From: an uncultured Acidimicrobiales bacterium
GTDB taxonomy: Bacteria; Actinomycetota; Acidimicrobiia; Acidimicrobiales; Aldehydirespiratoraceae
NCBI GenBank assembly: GCA_958296055.1
Contig: CATQHS010000001.1
Coordinates: 2,886,277 to 2,950,276, forward strand
DNA length: 64,000 bases
Direction: 5' to 3'
The notes beneath the pieces were generated by a model. It searched no databases. It was not told the origin of the DNA and saw only the letters and a program-made list of their open reading frames with translations. The translations under genes were made by a program, and so were the position numbers. Below, piece after piece: positions 16,249-25,916 of this stretch; the first letter of the stretch is position 1, and the number at the start of each line of letters is the position of its first letter.

Positions 16249-16318
16249 AACCGCCTCTGGAGGGCAGTATCGCGGGAAGCCACAGCCGCCTCTGGCGGGC
16301 AGTATCGCGGGAAGCCAG
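16214..16318 (-). repeat. 35-bp tandem repeat (about 3 copies) at the 5' end of the patatin gene
   Basis: Units at 16214-16248, 16249-16283 and a diverged one at ~16284-16318. The middle unit forms the mini-ORF MASRDTALQRRL* (GTG 16283), whose stop overlaps the patatin GTG at 16248; the patatin product starts MTSRDAALQRRLW. There is no same-strand gene upstream, so here the mini-ORF lies in the 5' leader. Confidence 0.88.
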
Positions 16319-16364
16319 GTGGCGCTGAGGGCGGGGCCGGGGCTGGCGACCGCGGTCTAAGCTC

Positions 16365-16378
16365 ACAGGTTCCCCTGT
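16365..16378. promoter_or_regulatory. inverted repeat in the patatin/helD divergent promoter region
   Basis: ACAGG N4 CCTGT, a perfect 5-bp dyad centred between the divergent genes. It may be an operator for either direction; no regulator can be named. Confidence 0.3.
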
Positions 16379-16387
16379 CCGCTGCCG

Positions 16388-16393
16388 TACCTT
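16388..16393 (+). promoter_or_regulatory. putative -10 TACCTT and ribosome site for helD
   Basis: TACCTT 18 nt before the GTG at 16412, with GGGGAGGG between them as a strong ribosome binding site. This gene therefore has a short leader, unlike the leaderless genes. Confidence 0.4.
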
Positions 16394-16411
16394 CGGGGAG
16401 GGTCGTCCACC

Positions 16412-18535
16412 GTGACCGGTCGCCATCCGGACCTTGACTCCGAGCAGGACTACGTCGACGACGCTTACCGGTGCCTGGAGGCGGCTCGCCGCCGGGCCGC
16501 CGGCCTCACCACCGCCATTGAGGCCGGCCCCGGCGGCGCCAGCCAGACTCGGGTCGAGCGCGAAGCCCTGATCGAGGGGGCGCTCAGCCGGCTGTCCCGG
16601 CTTCACATCGGCGATCGGTCGCTGGTGTTCGGGCGGCTCGACGTCGCCGGTGCCGGCGAGCGGTTCTACATCGGCCGGGTCGGCCTGTGGGACGACGAGA
16701 AGGAGCCGGTGGTGGTGGACTGGCGGGCCCCGGTGGCCGAGCCCTTCTACCGGGCCACCGCCGCTGAGCCCCTGGGCTTGGAGCGCCGCCGCCACTTCGC
16801 TTCCCGCGGACGGCGGCTGCTCGGCATAGAGGAGGAGATCTTCGGCGAGTCCGGTCCCGGGACCGGCGCCGTCGGGCTGCCGTCGGGCCGCGGCGTCCTG
16901 ATGGCGGCGCTGGGGGCGGCCCGCACCGGCCGGCTCGGCGACGCGGTCGCCACCATCCAGCGGGAGCAGGACGAGGTGATCCGCTCGGAGATGCCGGGGG
17001 TGTTGGTGGTCTCGGGGGGACCGGGAACGGGCAAGACGGTGGTGGCGCTGCACCGGGCCGCCTACCTGCTTTACGCGCACCGGTTCCCCCTGGAAGGCCA
17101 AGGCGTCCTGGTGGTTGGCCCCAACCGGCTGTTCTTGGCCTATGTCGAGCAGGTGCTGCCCGCGCTGGGCGAGGCCGGGGTGGAGCTGGCCGTACTGGCC
17201 GACCTGTTGGCCCCGGCCGTGAAGGTGGACGGTCTCGACCCCGAGCCGGTGGCCAGGGTCAAGGGCGATCCGAGGATGGCGGTCGTGGTGGCCCGAGCGG
17301 TCCGAGATCGCCAGCGGCCGCTGCGCCGGGATCTGGTGGTCGGGCTCGGGGTCCAGCGGGTGAGGGTGACGGTGGAAGAGTCGGCCCGCATCGTGGCCGA
17401 GGCCCGGCGCCGGTCCCGGCGCCATAACTCGGGCCGCAGGCTGGTGGAGGCGGCCTTCTTCGCCGCTCTGAGCGCGGGCGCCCGGCGCTGGGTCGACCCG
17501 GCCACGGTCCGGGAGCAGCTCCGGGACACCCTGGAGGTCCGGGAGGCGCTGGAGTGGATGTGGCCGGTGCTCAGCCCGGCCCACCTCCTCCACGATCTGT
17601 TCGGTTCGGTGGCCCTGCTCCGATCGGCTGCGGCCGGCCGGCTGGCCCCGGCCGAGATCGATCGGTTGCACCGGTCCCGCAGCCATCACGCCGACCAGGT
17701 GGTGTGGAGCTTCCAGGACGTGCCGCTGCTCGACGAGGCTCGGGCCCGGCTCGGGCGCCGGCCCTCCCATCGGCTCGAAGACGAGGTCCGCACCTACGGC
17801 CACATCTGCGTGGACGAGGCCCAAGATCTCTCGCCCATGGAGCTGCGCATGATCTCTAGGCGCAGCCTCAACGGGTCGCTCACCGTGGTGGGCGACGTGG
17901 CCCAGGGCACCGGGTCCTGGGCCCACGACGACTGGGACTCGGTGCTGGAGCAGCTCCCCGCCCGCCGCCCGCCCCGCCATGCCCACCTCACCATCGGCTA
18001 CCGGATACCGGCCCCGGCCATGACCCTGGCCAACCGGGTCCGGCCCCACGCCGTGCCGGGGGTCCGAACCCCTCAGACCTTCATCCGCACCGACGGCGAC
18101 GATCCCGTCGTGGTCGACGCCGGGGGCGACCTCGGCGCCGCGCTGGTCTCGGCGGTGGCGGCCGAGCGGGAGGCGGTGGGCGAGGGCAACGTGGCCGTGG
18201 TGGTCCCCGACTCTCGGTACGGCCCGGTCTGCTCCGCCTTGGCCGGGGCCGGGATGGACTTCGGGGGCCCGACCCGCTCCGGCCTGGACCGCCAGGTCAC
18301 GGTGGTGCCGGTTCGGCTGGTGAAGGGGCTCGAGGTCGACTCGGCCGTGGTGGTGGAGCCGGGCCGGATCGTGGCCGAGGAGCGCCAGGGGATCAGGTCG
18401 CTCTATGTGGCCCTCACCAGGGCCACCAAACGGGTGGCGGTGGTGCACGACGGACCCCTGCCCGAAATGCTGCGGGCCGATCCGGCTCGGCCGGCTGCAC
18501 CCGAGCCGGCCGAGCCGGCGGAGCCGGTGGCTTGA
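16412..18535 (+). CDS. helD: HelD/HelR-type RNA polymerase recycling ATPase (UvrD-like helicase fold)
   Basis: 707 residues. An N-terminal helical arm (EQDYVDDAYRCLEAARRRA) is followed by the HelD signature FYIGRVGLWDDEKEPVVVDWRAPVAEPFY (~85-112) and GLERRRHF. Walker A GGPGTGKT is at ~201-208, Walker B HICVDEAQDLSPMEL at ~463, and the C-terminal helicase motif LYVALTRATKRV near 675. HelD proteins pry stalled RNA polymerase off DNA; some actinobacterial members protect against rifamycins. The stop overlaps the TTG of lhr (TTGA), so both are likely co-expressed. Confidence 0.88.
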   Translation: MTGRHPDLDSEQDYVDDAYRCLEAARRRAAGLTTAIEAGPGGASQTRVEREALIEGALSRLSRLHIGDRSLVFGRLDVAGAGERFYIGRVGLWDDEKEPVVVDWRAPVAEPFYRATAAEPLGLERRRHFASRGRRLLGIEEEIFGESGPGTGAVGLPSGRGVLMAALGAARTGRLGDAVATIQREQDEVIRSEMPGVLVVSGGPGTGKTVVALHRAAYLLYAHRFPLEGQGVLVVGPNRLFLAYVEQVLPALGEAGVELAVLADLLAPAVKVDGLDPEPVARVKGDPRMAVVVARAVRDRQRPLRRDLVVGLGVQRVRVTVEESARIVAEARRRSRRHNSGRRLVEAAFFAALSAGARRWVDPATVREQLRDTLEVREALEWMWPVLSPAHLLHDLFGSVALLRSAAAGRLAPAEIDRLHRSRSHHADQVVWSFQDVPLLDEARARLGRRPSHRLEDEVRTYGHICVDEAQDLSPMELRMISRRSLNGSLTVVGDVAQGTGSWAHDDWDSVLEQLPARRPPRHAHLTIGYRIPAPAMTLANRVRPHAVPGVRTPQTFIRTDGDDPVVVDAGGDLGAALVSAVAAEREAVGEGNVAVVVPDSRYGPVCSALAGAGMDFGGPTRSGLDRQVTVVPVRLVKGLEVDSAVVVEPGRIVAEERQGIRSLYVALTRATKRVAVVHDGPLPEMLRADPARPAAPEPAEPAEPVA

Positions 18536-21500
18536 CGGCCGCCGATCCGCTCGCGCCCTTCTCGGCACCGACCCGGGCCTGGTTTTCCTCCACCTTCGCG
18601 GCGCCCACCCCGCCCCAGGCCCGGGGTTGGCCGGCCATCGCCTCCGGCGACCACACCCTCATCGTGGCCCCCACCGGCACCGGCAAAACCCTGGCCGCCT
18701 TCCTGTGGGCCCTGGACCGCTTGGCCGGCGACGCCGCCGGCCAAACCCCAGGCGAGACCGGCGCCGTCGCCGGCCGCAACGCCGACGCCGCGGCCCGGGC
18801 CCTCGGAAGCCGGGTGGTCTACGTGTCGCCGCTGAGGGCGCTGGCCACCGACGTCGAGAAGAACCTGAGGGCGCCGCTGGAGGGCATCGTCCTGGCCGCC
18901 GAGCGCTTGGGCCTGACCGTGCGGGCCCCCTCGGTGGGGGTCCGCACCGGAGACACCCCGACCGACGAGCGCCGCCGACTGGTCCGCCGCCCGCCCGACA
19001 TCTTGATCACCACCCCCGAATCGCTGTTCTTGATGCTCACCAGCCGGGCCCGGGAGACGCTGGCCGGGGTAGAGCACGTGATCGTCGACGAGATCCACGC
19101 CGTGGCCGGCGCCAAGCGGGGCGCCCACCTCATGCTGTCGCTGGAGCGGCTGGAAGAGCTGTGCCCCCGGTCGCCCCAGCGCATCGCCCTGTCCGCCACC
19201 CAGCGCCCGCTGGAGGAGATCGCCCGGTTCCTGGGGGGCCGGGCCCCGGCCGGCGACGGCTCGCTCGCCTACCGGCCCGTGACCGTGATCGACGCCGGGG
19301 GGGCCAAAGAACTGGACGTGGAGGTGGTGGTGCCCGTCGAGGACATGGGCGGTCTGGGCGAGACGGCGCCGTCGCCGACGGCTGACCCGCTCACCGAGCC
19401 GGCCTCGGCCGAGCCGGAGCGCCGCAGCATCTGGCCCTCGATCCACCCCCGGCTGCTGGAGCTGGTCGACTCGCACCGCTCCACTCTGATCTTCGCCAAC
19501 GCCCGCCGTCTGGCCGAGCGGCTCGCCGCCCGGCTCAACGAGCTCCACTTCAGCCGAGACGACGACTCCGAGCCCGACAACGCACTCGGCGAGGAGGGGC
19601 CCGGCGAGGGGTTATGGCCCGAGCGAACCGAGCCGGCCGGCAACGAGGCGCTTGGCGAGCTGGTCAAGACCCATCACGGCTCGCTGTCGCGGTCCAGCCG
19701 GCTGGTGATCGAGGACGAGCTGAAGCAGGGCCGCCTGGCCGGGCTGGTGGCCACGTCGTCGCTGGAGCTGGGCATCGACATGGGGGCGGTGGACTTGGTG
19801 GTGCAGGTGGCCTCGCCCGGGTCGGTGGCCTCGGGGCTCCAGCGGATCGGCCGGGCCGGCCACCGGGTGGGGGAGCCCAGCCGGGGCAAGATCTTCCCCA
19901 AGCACCGAGCCGACCTCCTGGAGTCGGCCGCGGTGGTCGACCTGATGAAGCGGGGCCAGGTCGAGGCCACCTCCTACCCCCGCAACCCCCTCGACGTGTT
20001 GGCCCAGCAGATAGTGGCCATGTGCGCCATGGACGACTGGGCCGTGGCCGACTTGGCCGCCGTCGTCCGGCGCTGCGCCTGCTTCGCCGACCTCTCCGAC
20101 GAGGTGCTCCGAGCCACCCTGGAGATGCTGTCGGGGACATACCCGGCCGAGGAGTTCGCCGGGCTCGCCCCTCGGATCGTCTGGGACCGGGCCGCCGGGA
20201 CGGTGAGGGGCCGGGCCGGAGCCCAGAGGCTGGCCGTGACCAACGCCGGCACCATCCCCGACCGGGGCCTGTTCGGGGTGTTCCTGCCCGACGGGACCAG
20301 GGTGGGCGAGCTGGACGAGGAGATGGTCTACGAGAGCCGGGTGGGGGAGACCTTCCTGCTCGGGGCGTCGGCCTGGCGGATCACCGACATCACCTTCGAG
20401 CGGGTGGTGGTCGTCCCCGCCCCCGGCTCGCCCGGCAAGATGCCGTTCTGGCACGGCGAGGGGCCGGGCCGGACCGTCGAGCTGGGCCGGGCCGTCGGCC
20501 GCCTCGTCCGGGAGCTGCGCTCCGACCCCGACCCGATCCCCCGGCTCCGGGCCCGGCACGGGCTGGACGAGCTGGCCGCCGCCAACCTGATGGCCTACCT
20601 CTTTGAGCAGGCCGAAGCCACCGGCGCCGTCCCCGACGACCGCACCGTGGTGGTGGAGCGGTTCCCCGACGAGATCGGCGACTGGCGGGTGTGCGTGCTC
20701 ACCCCCTTCGGGGCCAGGGTCCACGCCCCCTGGGGGCTGGCCCTGCAGGCCCGGCTCAGCGAGCAGTGGGGGGTGGACGTTGACCTGATGTGGGGCGACG
20801 ACGGCATCGTCATGCGCCTGCCCGAGGCCGTCGACGAGCTGCCGACCGAAGAGGTGCTCTTCGACCCCGAGGAGATCGCCGACCTGGTGGTGGGGAGGCT
20901 GCCGAGCACGGCCGTGTTCGCGTCCCGGTTCCGGGAGTGCGCGGCCCGGGCCCTGCTGCTGCCTCGCCGCCGCCCCGGCCAGCGGACCCCGCTGTGGCAG
21001 CAGCGCCGCCGGTCGGCCGACCTGCTGGCGGTGGCGTCCAAATACCCGGCGTTCCCGATCCTGCTGGAAGCCACCCGGGAATGCGCCAACGACGTGTTCG
21101 ACCTCCCCGCGCTGGTGCAGCTCATGTCCGATCTGCGCAGCCGCCGGGTCCGGGTGGCGACGGCCGACACCCCCACCGCGTCCCCGTTCGCCCGGTCGCT
21201 GCTGTTCTCGTGGATCGCGGTGTTCATGTACGAGGGCGACGCGCCGATTGCCGAGCGCCGGGCCGCGGCGCTGACCCTGGACCGGGAGCTGCTCCGGGAC
21301 CTGCTCGGCGCCGAAGAGCTGCGCGAGCTCATAGACCCCGAGGCGCTGGCCGACTTGGAACTGGAACTGCAGCGCCTCGACGGGTCCCGGCCGGCCCGCG
21401 ACCCCGACGAGCTCCACGACCTGCTCCGGGTGCTCGGCCCCCTGTCGCTGGAGGATCTCCGGGCCCGCTCGGTGGCCGGCGCCGATGTGGCCGGATGGGC

Positions 21501-23199
21501 CCGCGGCCTGGTCGAGCAGCGGCGGGCCATCGAGGTGAGGGTGGCCGAGCGGGAGGTGGTGGCCGACAGCGCCGACGGGGCCCGGCTGCGGGACGCGGCC
21601 GGGACGGCCCTGCCGATGGGCCTGCCCGCGGCCTGCACCGAGCCCGTGGCCGACCCCCTGGGCGACCTCTGCCTGCGCTACGCCCGCACCCACGGCCCGT
21701 TCCTGGCCTCCGACGCGGCCCGCTGGCTGGGGGTGGCCGAGGCCCGGACCGCCTCGGCCCTGGCTCGGTTGGCGGCGGACGGGCGGCTGGTGCGGGGGGA
21801 GCTGCGGCCCGGCGGGTCCGAGCGGGAGTTCTGCGACGCCGAGGTGCTGCGCCGCATCCGGCGCCGCTCGGTCGCCGCGCTGCGCCGCGAGGTCGAGCCG
21901 GTCGAGCCCGAGGCCCTGGCCCGGTTCCTGCCCGCCTGGCAGGGGGTCGGCAGCCGCCGCCGGGGCCTCGATGCCGTGGCCGACGCCATAGCTCAGCTCC
22001 AGGGCGCCCCTCTGGCCGCGTCGGTGCTGGAGCGGGACGTGCTGGCCGCCCGGGTGCTCGGCTACCGGGCCTCGGACCTCGACGAGCTGTGCGCCTCGGG
22101 CGAGGTGGTCTGGGTGGGCGCGGGCGGGATCGGCGCGGCCGACGGCCGCATCCGGCTGGTGTTCCGGGACCAGGCGCCGCTGCTGGCCCCGGCGCCGTCG
22201 GGCGAGTCGGCCTGCGCCGAGCCGGTCCACGACGCGCTGCGGGACTGCCTCAACCGGCGGGGGGCGTCCTTCTGGGGAGACCTGGTGGCCGCGGTCTGCG
22301 CCGCCGGCCTGCCCTACGACGACGCCGCGGTGCTGGCCGGCCTGTGGGACCTGGTGTGGGCCGGCGAGGTGACCAACGACTCGCTGGCCCCGGTGCGGGC
22401 CCTGGCGTCCGGGCGGAGCCGGGCCCGTCCGCCCCGGCCCCGGGCCCCCCGCCGGGGGCCGGGAAGGTTTCGGGGGGGCCGGATCGGCCCGGGCCGGCCC
22501 CGGGCTGGCTCGTCGAGCCCGGCGGGTCCGCCGACCGCGGCGGGCCGGTGGTCGCTGGTGGCCCCGTTGCGGTCCGCCGCCGACCTCAGCGACACCGAGA
22601 TCGGCCTGGCCCGGGCCGCTCAGTTGCTGGACCGCTACGGCGTCTTGACCCGCGAGGCGGCCCGGGCCGAGGGGCACCCGGGCGGGTTCGCCGGGGTGTA
22701 CCCGGTGCTCAAGGCGCTGGAGGAGCGGGGCGAGGTGCGCCGGGGATACTTCGTGGCCGGGCTGGGCGCGGCCCAGTTCGCCCTCCCCGGTGCGGTGGAC
22801 CGGCTGCGGGCCGCCCGCGAGCCCGGCGACGGCGGGCCCGGCGCGGCCGGCGCCGTCGCTTTGGCCGCCACCGACCCGGCCCAGCCCTACGGGTCCATCC
22901 TGGCCTGGCCCTCATCGGAGGGCCGCCCGGTGCGGGCCGCCGGCGCCCATGTGGTGTTGATCGACGGTCGCCCGGCGGTGGAGCTGGAGAGGGGCGGCCG
23001 GTCGCTGGTCACCTTCGCCGCCGCCGAGGACGACGCGGCCTGGGTTGAGGCGCTGATCGGGCTGGCCAAGGACGGGCGGGTGCCCCGGCTGGAGATCGCC
23101 CGAGCCGACGGCCGCCCCATCAACGAGACCCCTTACGCCGATCTCCTGGCCTCGGCCGGCTTCAAGCCCGGATATAGAGGCCTCACCTGGCGAGGCTGA
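18532..23199 (+). CDS. lhr: large ATP-dependent helicase Lhr
   Basis: 1,555 residues, typical of full-length Lhr. Superfamily 2 motifs: Walker A APTGTGKTLAAF (~44-55), VDEIHAVAGAKRG (~183-195), ALSATQRPLEEI, and GRAGHR in the second RecA domain, followed by the winged-helix, beta-barrel and long C-terminal DUF regions of this family. It translocates 3'-5' on DNA and is tied to DNA repair and RNA:DNA hybrid removal. A Pro/Arg/Gly-rich linker (~1300-1340) is low-complexity and could be lineage-specific. TTG start overlapping the helD stop. Confidence 0.93.
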   Translation: MTAADPLAPFSAPTRAWFSSTFAAPTPPQARGWPAIASGDHTLIVAPTGTGKTLAAFLWALDRLAGDAAGQTPGETGAVAGRNADAAARALGSRVVYVSPLRALATDVEKNLRAPLEGIVLAAERLGLTVRAPSVGVRTGDTPTDERRRLVRRPPDILITTPESLFLMLTSRARETLAGVEHVIVDEIHAVAGAKRGAHLMLSLERLEELCPRSPQRIALSATQRPLEEIARFLGGRAPAGDGSLAYRPVTVIDAGGAKELDVEVVVPVEDMGGLGETAPSPTADPLTEPASAEPERRSIWPSIHPRLLELVDSHRSTLIFANARRLAERLAARLNELHFSRDDDSEPDNALGEEGPGEGLWPERTEPAGNEALGELVKTHHGSLSRSSRLVIEDELKQGRLAGLVATSSLELGIDMGAVDLVVQVASPGSVASGLQRIGRAGHRVGEPSRGKIFPKHRADLLESAAVVDLMKRGQVEATSYPRNPLDVLAQQIVAMCAMDDWAVADLAAVVRRCACFADLSDEVLRATLEMLSGTYPAEEFAGLAPRIVWDRAAGTVRGRAGAQRLAVTNAGTIPDRGLFGVFLPDGTRVGELDEEMVYESRVGETFLLGASAWRITDITFERVVVVPAPGSPGKMPFWHGEGPGRTVELGRAVGRLVRELRSDPDPIPRLRARHGLDELAAANLMAYLFEQAEATGAVPDDRTVVVERFPDEIGDWRVCVLTPFGARVHAPWGLALQARLSEQWGVDVDLMWGDDGIVMRLPEAVDELPTEEVLFDPEEIADLVVGRLPSTAVFASRFRECAARALLLPRRRPGQRTPLWQQRRRSADLLAVASKYPAFPILLEATRECANDVFDLPALVQLMSDLRSRRVRVATADTPTASPFARSLLFSWIAVFMYEGDAPIAERRAAALTLDRELLRDLLGAEELRELIDPEALADLELELQRLDGSRPARDPDELHDLLRVLGPLSLEDLRARSVAGADVAGWARGLVEQRRAIEVRVAEREVVADSADGARLRDAAGTALPMGLPAACTEPVADPLGDLCLRYARTHGPFLASDAARWLGVAEARTASALARLAADGRLVRGELRPGGSEREFCDAEVLRRIRRRSVAALRREVEPVEPEALARFLPAWQGVGSRRRGLDAVADAIAQLQGAPLAASVLERDVLAARVLGYRASDLDELCASGEVVWVGAGGIGAADGRIRLVFRDQAPLLAPAPSGESACAEPVHDALRDCLNRRGASFWGDLVAAVCAAGLPYDDAAVLAGLWDLVWAGEVTNDSLAPVRALASGRSRARPPRPRAPRRGPGRFRGGRIGPGRPRAGSSSPAGPPTAAGRWSLVAPLRSAADLSDTEIGLARAAQLLDRYGVLTREAARAEGHPGGFAGVYPVLKALEERGEVRRGYFVAGLGAAQFALPGAVDRLRAAREPGDGGPGAAGAVALAATDPAQPYGSILAWPSSEGRPVRAAGAHVVLIDGRPAVELERGGRSLVTFAAAEDDAAWVEALIGLAKDGRVPRLEIARADGRPINETPYADLLASAGFKPGYRGLTWRG

Positions 23200-23245
23200 C
23201 CCGGCGGGCCCGGCCCGGCGGCGAAGGCCGGCGTCTGAGCTGGCG

Positions 23246-25828
23246 CTACTCGTAGGCGATGGCGTCGAGCACTTTCATGCGGCCGGCCCGGCGGGCCGGT
23301 CCGATGGCGGCGATCAGGCCGGCGAGGGCCGAGACGGCCACGTAGACGGCCAGGGTGGTCCAGGGGATCCGGACGTCGTTCACGAAGGCGTCGGGCAGGG
23401 CCAGGGTGGCGGCCACCCCGAACACCACTCCCACCGCCACCCCGAGCAGGGCCCCGAAGACGGCCACGATGGCCGCCTCCCAGCGGATGGACCGCCGGAG
23501 TTGGCGGCGGGTCATGCCCACCGCCCGCAGCAGCCCGATCTCCCGGGTGCGCTCGAACACCGACAGGGCCAGCGTGTTGGTGATGCCCACCAGGGCGATC
23601 ACCAGCGCCAGCCCCAAGAACAGGGTGATCACGATGAGGAACGAGTTGAGCTGGGCCTGCTGGCTCTGGCGGAACTCCACCCGGTTCTCGGCCTTCACCG
23701 TCGGGTAGTCGGCCAGCGCCTCGTCGATGGCGGCCCGGCTGCGGTCCAACAGCACCGCCTGCTCGGCCTCGTCGAGGTCGTCGGAGAACCCGGCGATGGT
23801 GGCGCTGGCGAAAGCCAGGTCGCTGCGGTTGAAGTGCTCGTCCCACAGCGCCAGGTCGATCAGCCAGTTGCCGTAGATGGTGGCGTCGGCGTAGACGGCG
23901 GCCACGGTGAGGGTCGCGGTCTCGTTGTCGGGGAAGGTCATCTCCACGGTGTCGCCCACCCCCACCTGAAGGTCGGCGGCCGGGTCGACGTGGAGGGCCA
24001 CGCTGGTGGGCGGGTCGGCCGAGGCCAGGTCGCCCGACACCACGTCGCCGTCGAGGTGGCTTTCCACCGCGGCCATCTCGGCCGCGGTGATGTCCCGAGG
24101 AATGCCGTTCACCTCCACCGAACCGAACGCGAACCGGTAGCGGACCACCCGGTCGAGTTCGTCCAGCGCCTCCAGGTCGTCGGCCACCTGCTCGCTGAAC
24201 CCGGCCGACGGGTTGAAGCCCTGGCGGGTAGAGCGGACGAAGTAGTCGGCGGTCACCGCGTTGTCGAGGGTGCGCACGAAGGTCGTCTCCACCGACTCGC
24301 CCACCACCGCGGTGAGGCCCACCAGGGCCAGGCCGATCATCAGCGCTCCGGCGGTGGAGGCGGTGCGGCGGGGGTTGCGGGCCGCGTTCTCCCGGGCGAT
24401 CCGGCCCGGGACGCGGAACACGGCCTGCATGGGCCGGCCCAGCAGCCGGGCGATCGGCCGGGCAAAAGCGGGGCTCACCGTGTTGATGCCGATGAAGGTG
24501 GCCAGGGCCCCGGCCCCGATCAGGGCGAGGGTGGGCGCGGTGCCGAGCCCGCCGAACATCCCCGCGATTAGGGCGGCCACCCCCGCCGCGGCCACCGCCC
24601 CGCCGGTGATCAGCCGCCGCCGCAGGCCCGCCGGTGCGATCCGGTAGCCGTGGTGCAGGGCGGCGATGGGGGAGATGCGCCGGGCCCGCAGGGCGGGGCC
24701 GACCGACGAGATCACCGTCACCCCCAAGCCCACCAGCACGGCCAAGAGCACCGTGCGGGGCCGCAGTTCCAGGGGCCCCGACGGCAGCCCGAACCCCCCG
24801 GCTCTCAGCAAGACCCTCAGCACGACGCTCAGCCCCATCCCGCAGCCGATGCCGACCGCGGTGGCGAGCGCCCCCACCACGGCCGACTCGCCGATCACCG
24901 ACCACCCCACCTGGCGGGGAGTGGCCCCGACGGCCCGCCACAGCCCGATCTCGCGCACCCGCTGGTCCAAGACCATCTGGAAGGTGTTGTTGATGATGAA
25001 GGCGGACACGAACACGGCGATGAAGGCGAACACCAGCAGGATCCAGTTGAAGATGTTGATGAAGTCGCCGAAGTCGGCCTCCTGCTCTTGGGCGACGATC
25101 TGTTGGGTTATCACCTCGTAGGAGTCGCCCAGCGCCGCTTCCAGGTCGGCCTTCACCGCCGCGGGGTCGGCGCCGGGCGAGACTCTCACGCCGATAGTGA
25201 GGACTTCGCCTTCGAAGCCCAGGAACCGCTGGGCGGTGGGCAGGTCGAAGGCGGCCATGGTCTGGCCGACGCTGGTGTTGGTGTCGGGAGAGCCGAAGTT
25301 GAACACGCCCACCAGCTCGAAGTCCTCGGCTCGGATGGGGCCGTTGATGGCGTAAGTCCCACCGACTCGCAGGTTGTTGCGGGCCGCGGTGTCAGCGTCG
25401 GCCGCGAACTCGCCTCCGCCGACGGGGGCCCGTCCCTCCACCAGGAAGAACAGGCTGTCCCGGAAGTTGAAACCCAGCGCGGGCGGACCCGGCGGCACGA
25501 TGGCCTCGCCGTCGCCGTCCACTATCACCACGTTGACGGCGGCCACCGCGGGCAGCACCTGGCCCACTCCGTCTACCCGGGCCACCGGGTCCACTAGGTC
25601 CTCGGGCAGGGGAGGACGGTCGAAGTCGCCGCCCACCTCCTGGGCAGTCCGCACGATGAGGTCGGTGCCGGAGGCGATGTCGGAGGCCAGTTCGGAGAAG
25701 GTGGCCCGCAGGCTGTCGGTGAGCACGAAGGCGCCCACCACGAACATCACGCCCATGACGACGGTAAGAGTGGTGAGGGCGAACCGGATCTTCTTCTCGA
25801 CCAGGTTGCGCAGAATCAGCCGGAGCAC
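23246..25828 (-). CDS. ABC transporter permease, MacB/FtsX family (first)
   Basis: 860 residues. N-terminal membrane helix (~17-38), an extracytoplasmic MacB-PCD-like domain (~45-240), a cluster of helices (~255-375, FtsX core), a second periplasmic segment (~480-690) and a C-terminal FtsX core including SVFERTREIGLLRAVGMTRRQLRRSIRWEA. This double-core form works with a LolD/MacB-type ATPase, here encoded at 28537-29280, and probably exports lipoprotein, peptide or antibiotic. The GTG at 25828 has GGAGG ~9 nt upstream. It resembles the permease at 25917-28466 closely, pointing to an old gene duplication. Confidence 0.9.
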   Translation of the reverse strand: MLRLILRNLVEKKIRFALTTLTVVMGVMFVVGAFVLTDSLRATFSELASDIASGTDLIVRTAQEVGGDFDRPPLPEDLVDPVARVDGVGQVLPAVAAVNVVIVDGDGEAIVPPGPPALGFNFRDSLFFLVEGRAPVGGGEFAADADTAARNNLRVGGTYAINGPIRAEDFELVGVFNFGSPDTNTSVGQTMAAFDLPTAQRFLGFEGEVLTIGVRVSPGADPAAVKADLEAALGDSYEVITQQIVAQEQEADFGDFINIFNWILLVFAFIAVFVSAFIINNTFQMVLDQRVREIGLWRAVGATPRQVGWSVIGESAVVGALATAVGIGCGMGLSVVLRVLLRAGGFGLPSGPLELRPRTVLLAVLVGLGVTVISSVGPALRARRISPIAALHHGYRIAPAGLRRRLITGGAVAAAGVAALIAGMFGGLGTAPTLALIGAGALATFIGINTVSPAFARPIARLLGRPMQAVFRVPGRIARENAARNPRRTASTAGALMIGLALVGLTAVVGESVETTFVRTLDNAVTADYFVRSTRQGFNPSAGFSEQVADDLEALDELDRVVRYRFAFGSVEVNGIPRDITAAEMAAVESHLDGDVVSGDLASADPPTSVALHVDPAADLQVGVGDTVEMTFPDNETATLTVAAVYADATIYGNWLIDLALWDEHFNRSDLAFASATIAGFSDDLDEAEQAVLLDRSRAAIDEALADYPTVKAENRVEFRQSQQAQLNSFLIVITLFLGLALVIALVGITNTLALSVFERTREIGLLRAVGMTRRQLRRSIRWEAAIVAVFGALLGVAVGVVFGVAATLALPDAFVNDVRIPWTTLAVYVAVSALAGLIAAIGPARRAGRMKVLDAIAYE

Positions 25829-25833
25829 CGCTT

Positions 25834-25909
25834 CTCAGCCTCCGGCCGTCAACTCGGACACCGCCGTTCGGGCCCGGACCGCGAGCTCTAACACCCGCTG
25901 CATCCGCAT
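25834..25909 (-). CDS. possible 24-residue small protein between the two FtsX permeases
   Basis: ATG 25909 (or ATG 25903, with GAGGG 6 nt before it) opens MRMQRVLELAVRARTAV.. ending at TGA 25834-25836. It lies in the gap between the two permease genes, 7 nt after one stop and 5 nt before the next start. The region would otherwise be an unusually long gap for this operon. No homology is recognisable and it may be chance. Confidence 0.25.
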
Positions 25910-25916
25910 CCCTCGG

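Noticed and set aside
16214-16318. Possible CRISPR array or iterons
   Set aside because: The 35-bp units abut without spacers, begin at a start codon and encode the protein N-terminus; no cas genes.
15197-18568. 1,123-residue minus-strand open frame across helD
   Set aside because: It is antisense to the clear HelD gene and of Pro/His/Arg/Gly shadow composition; only a different frame at its 3' end overlaps the real patatin gene.
19612-22677. 1,021-residue antisense frame inside lhr
   Set aside because: Shadow of GC-rich codon use opposite an intact, conserved helicase.
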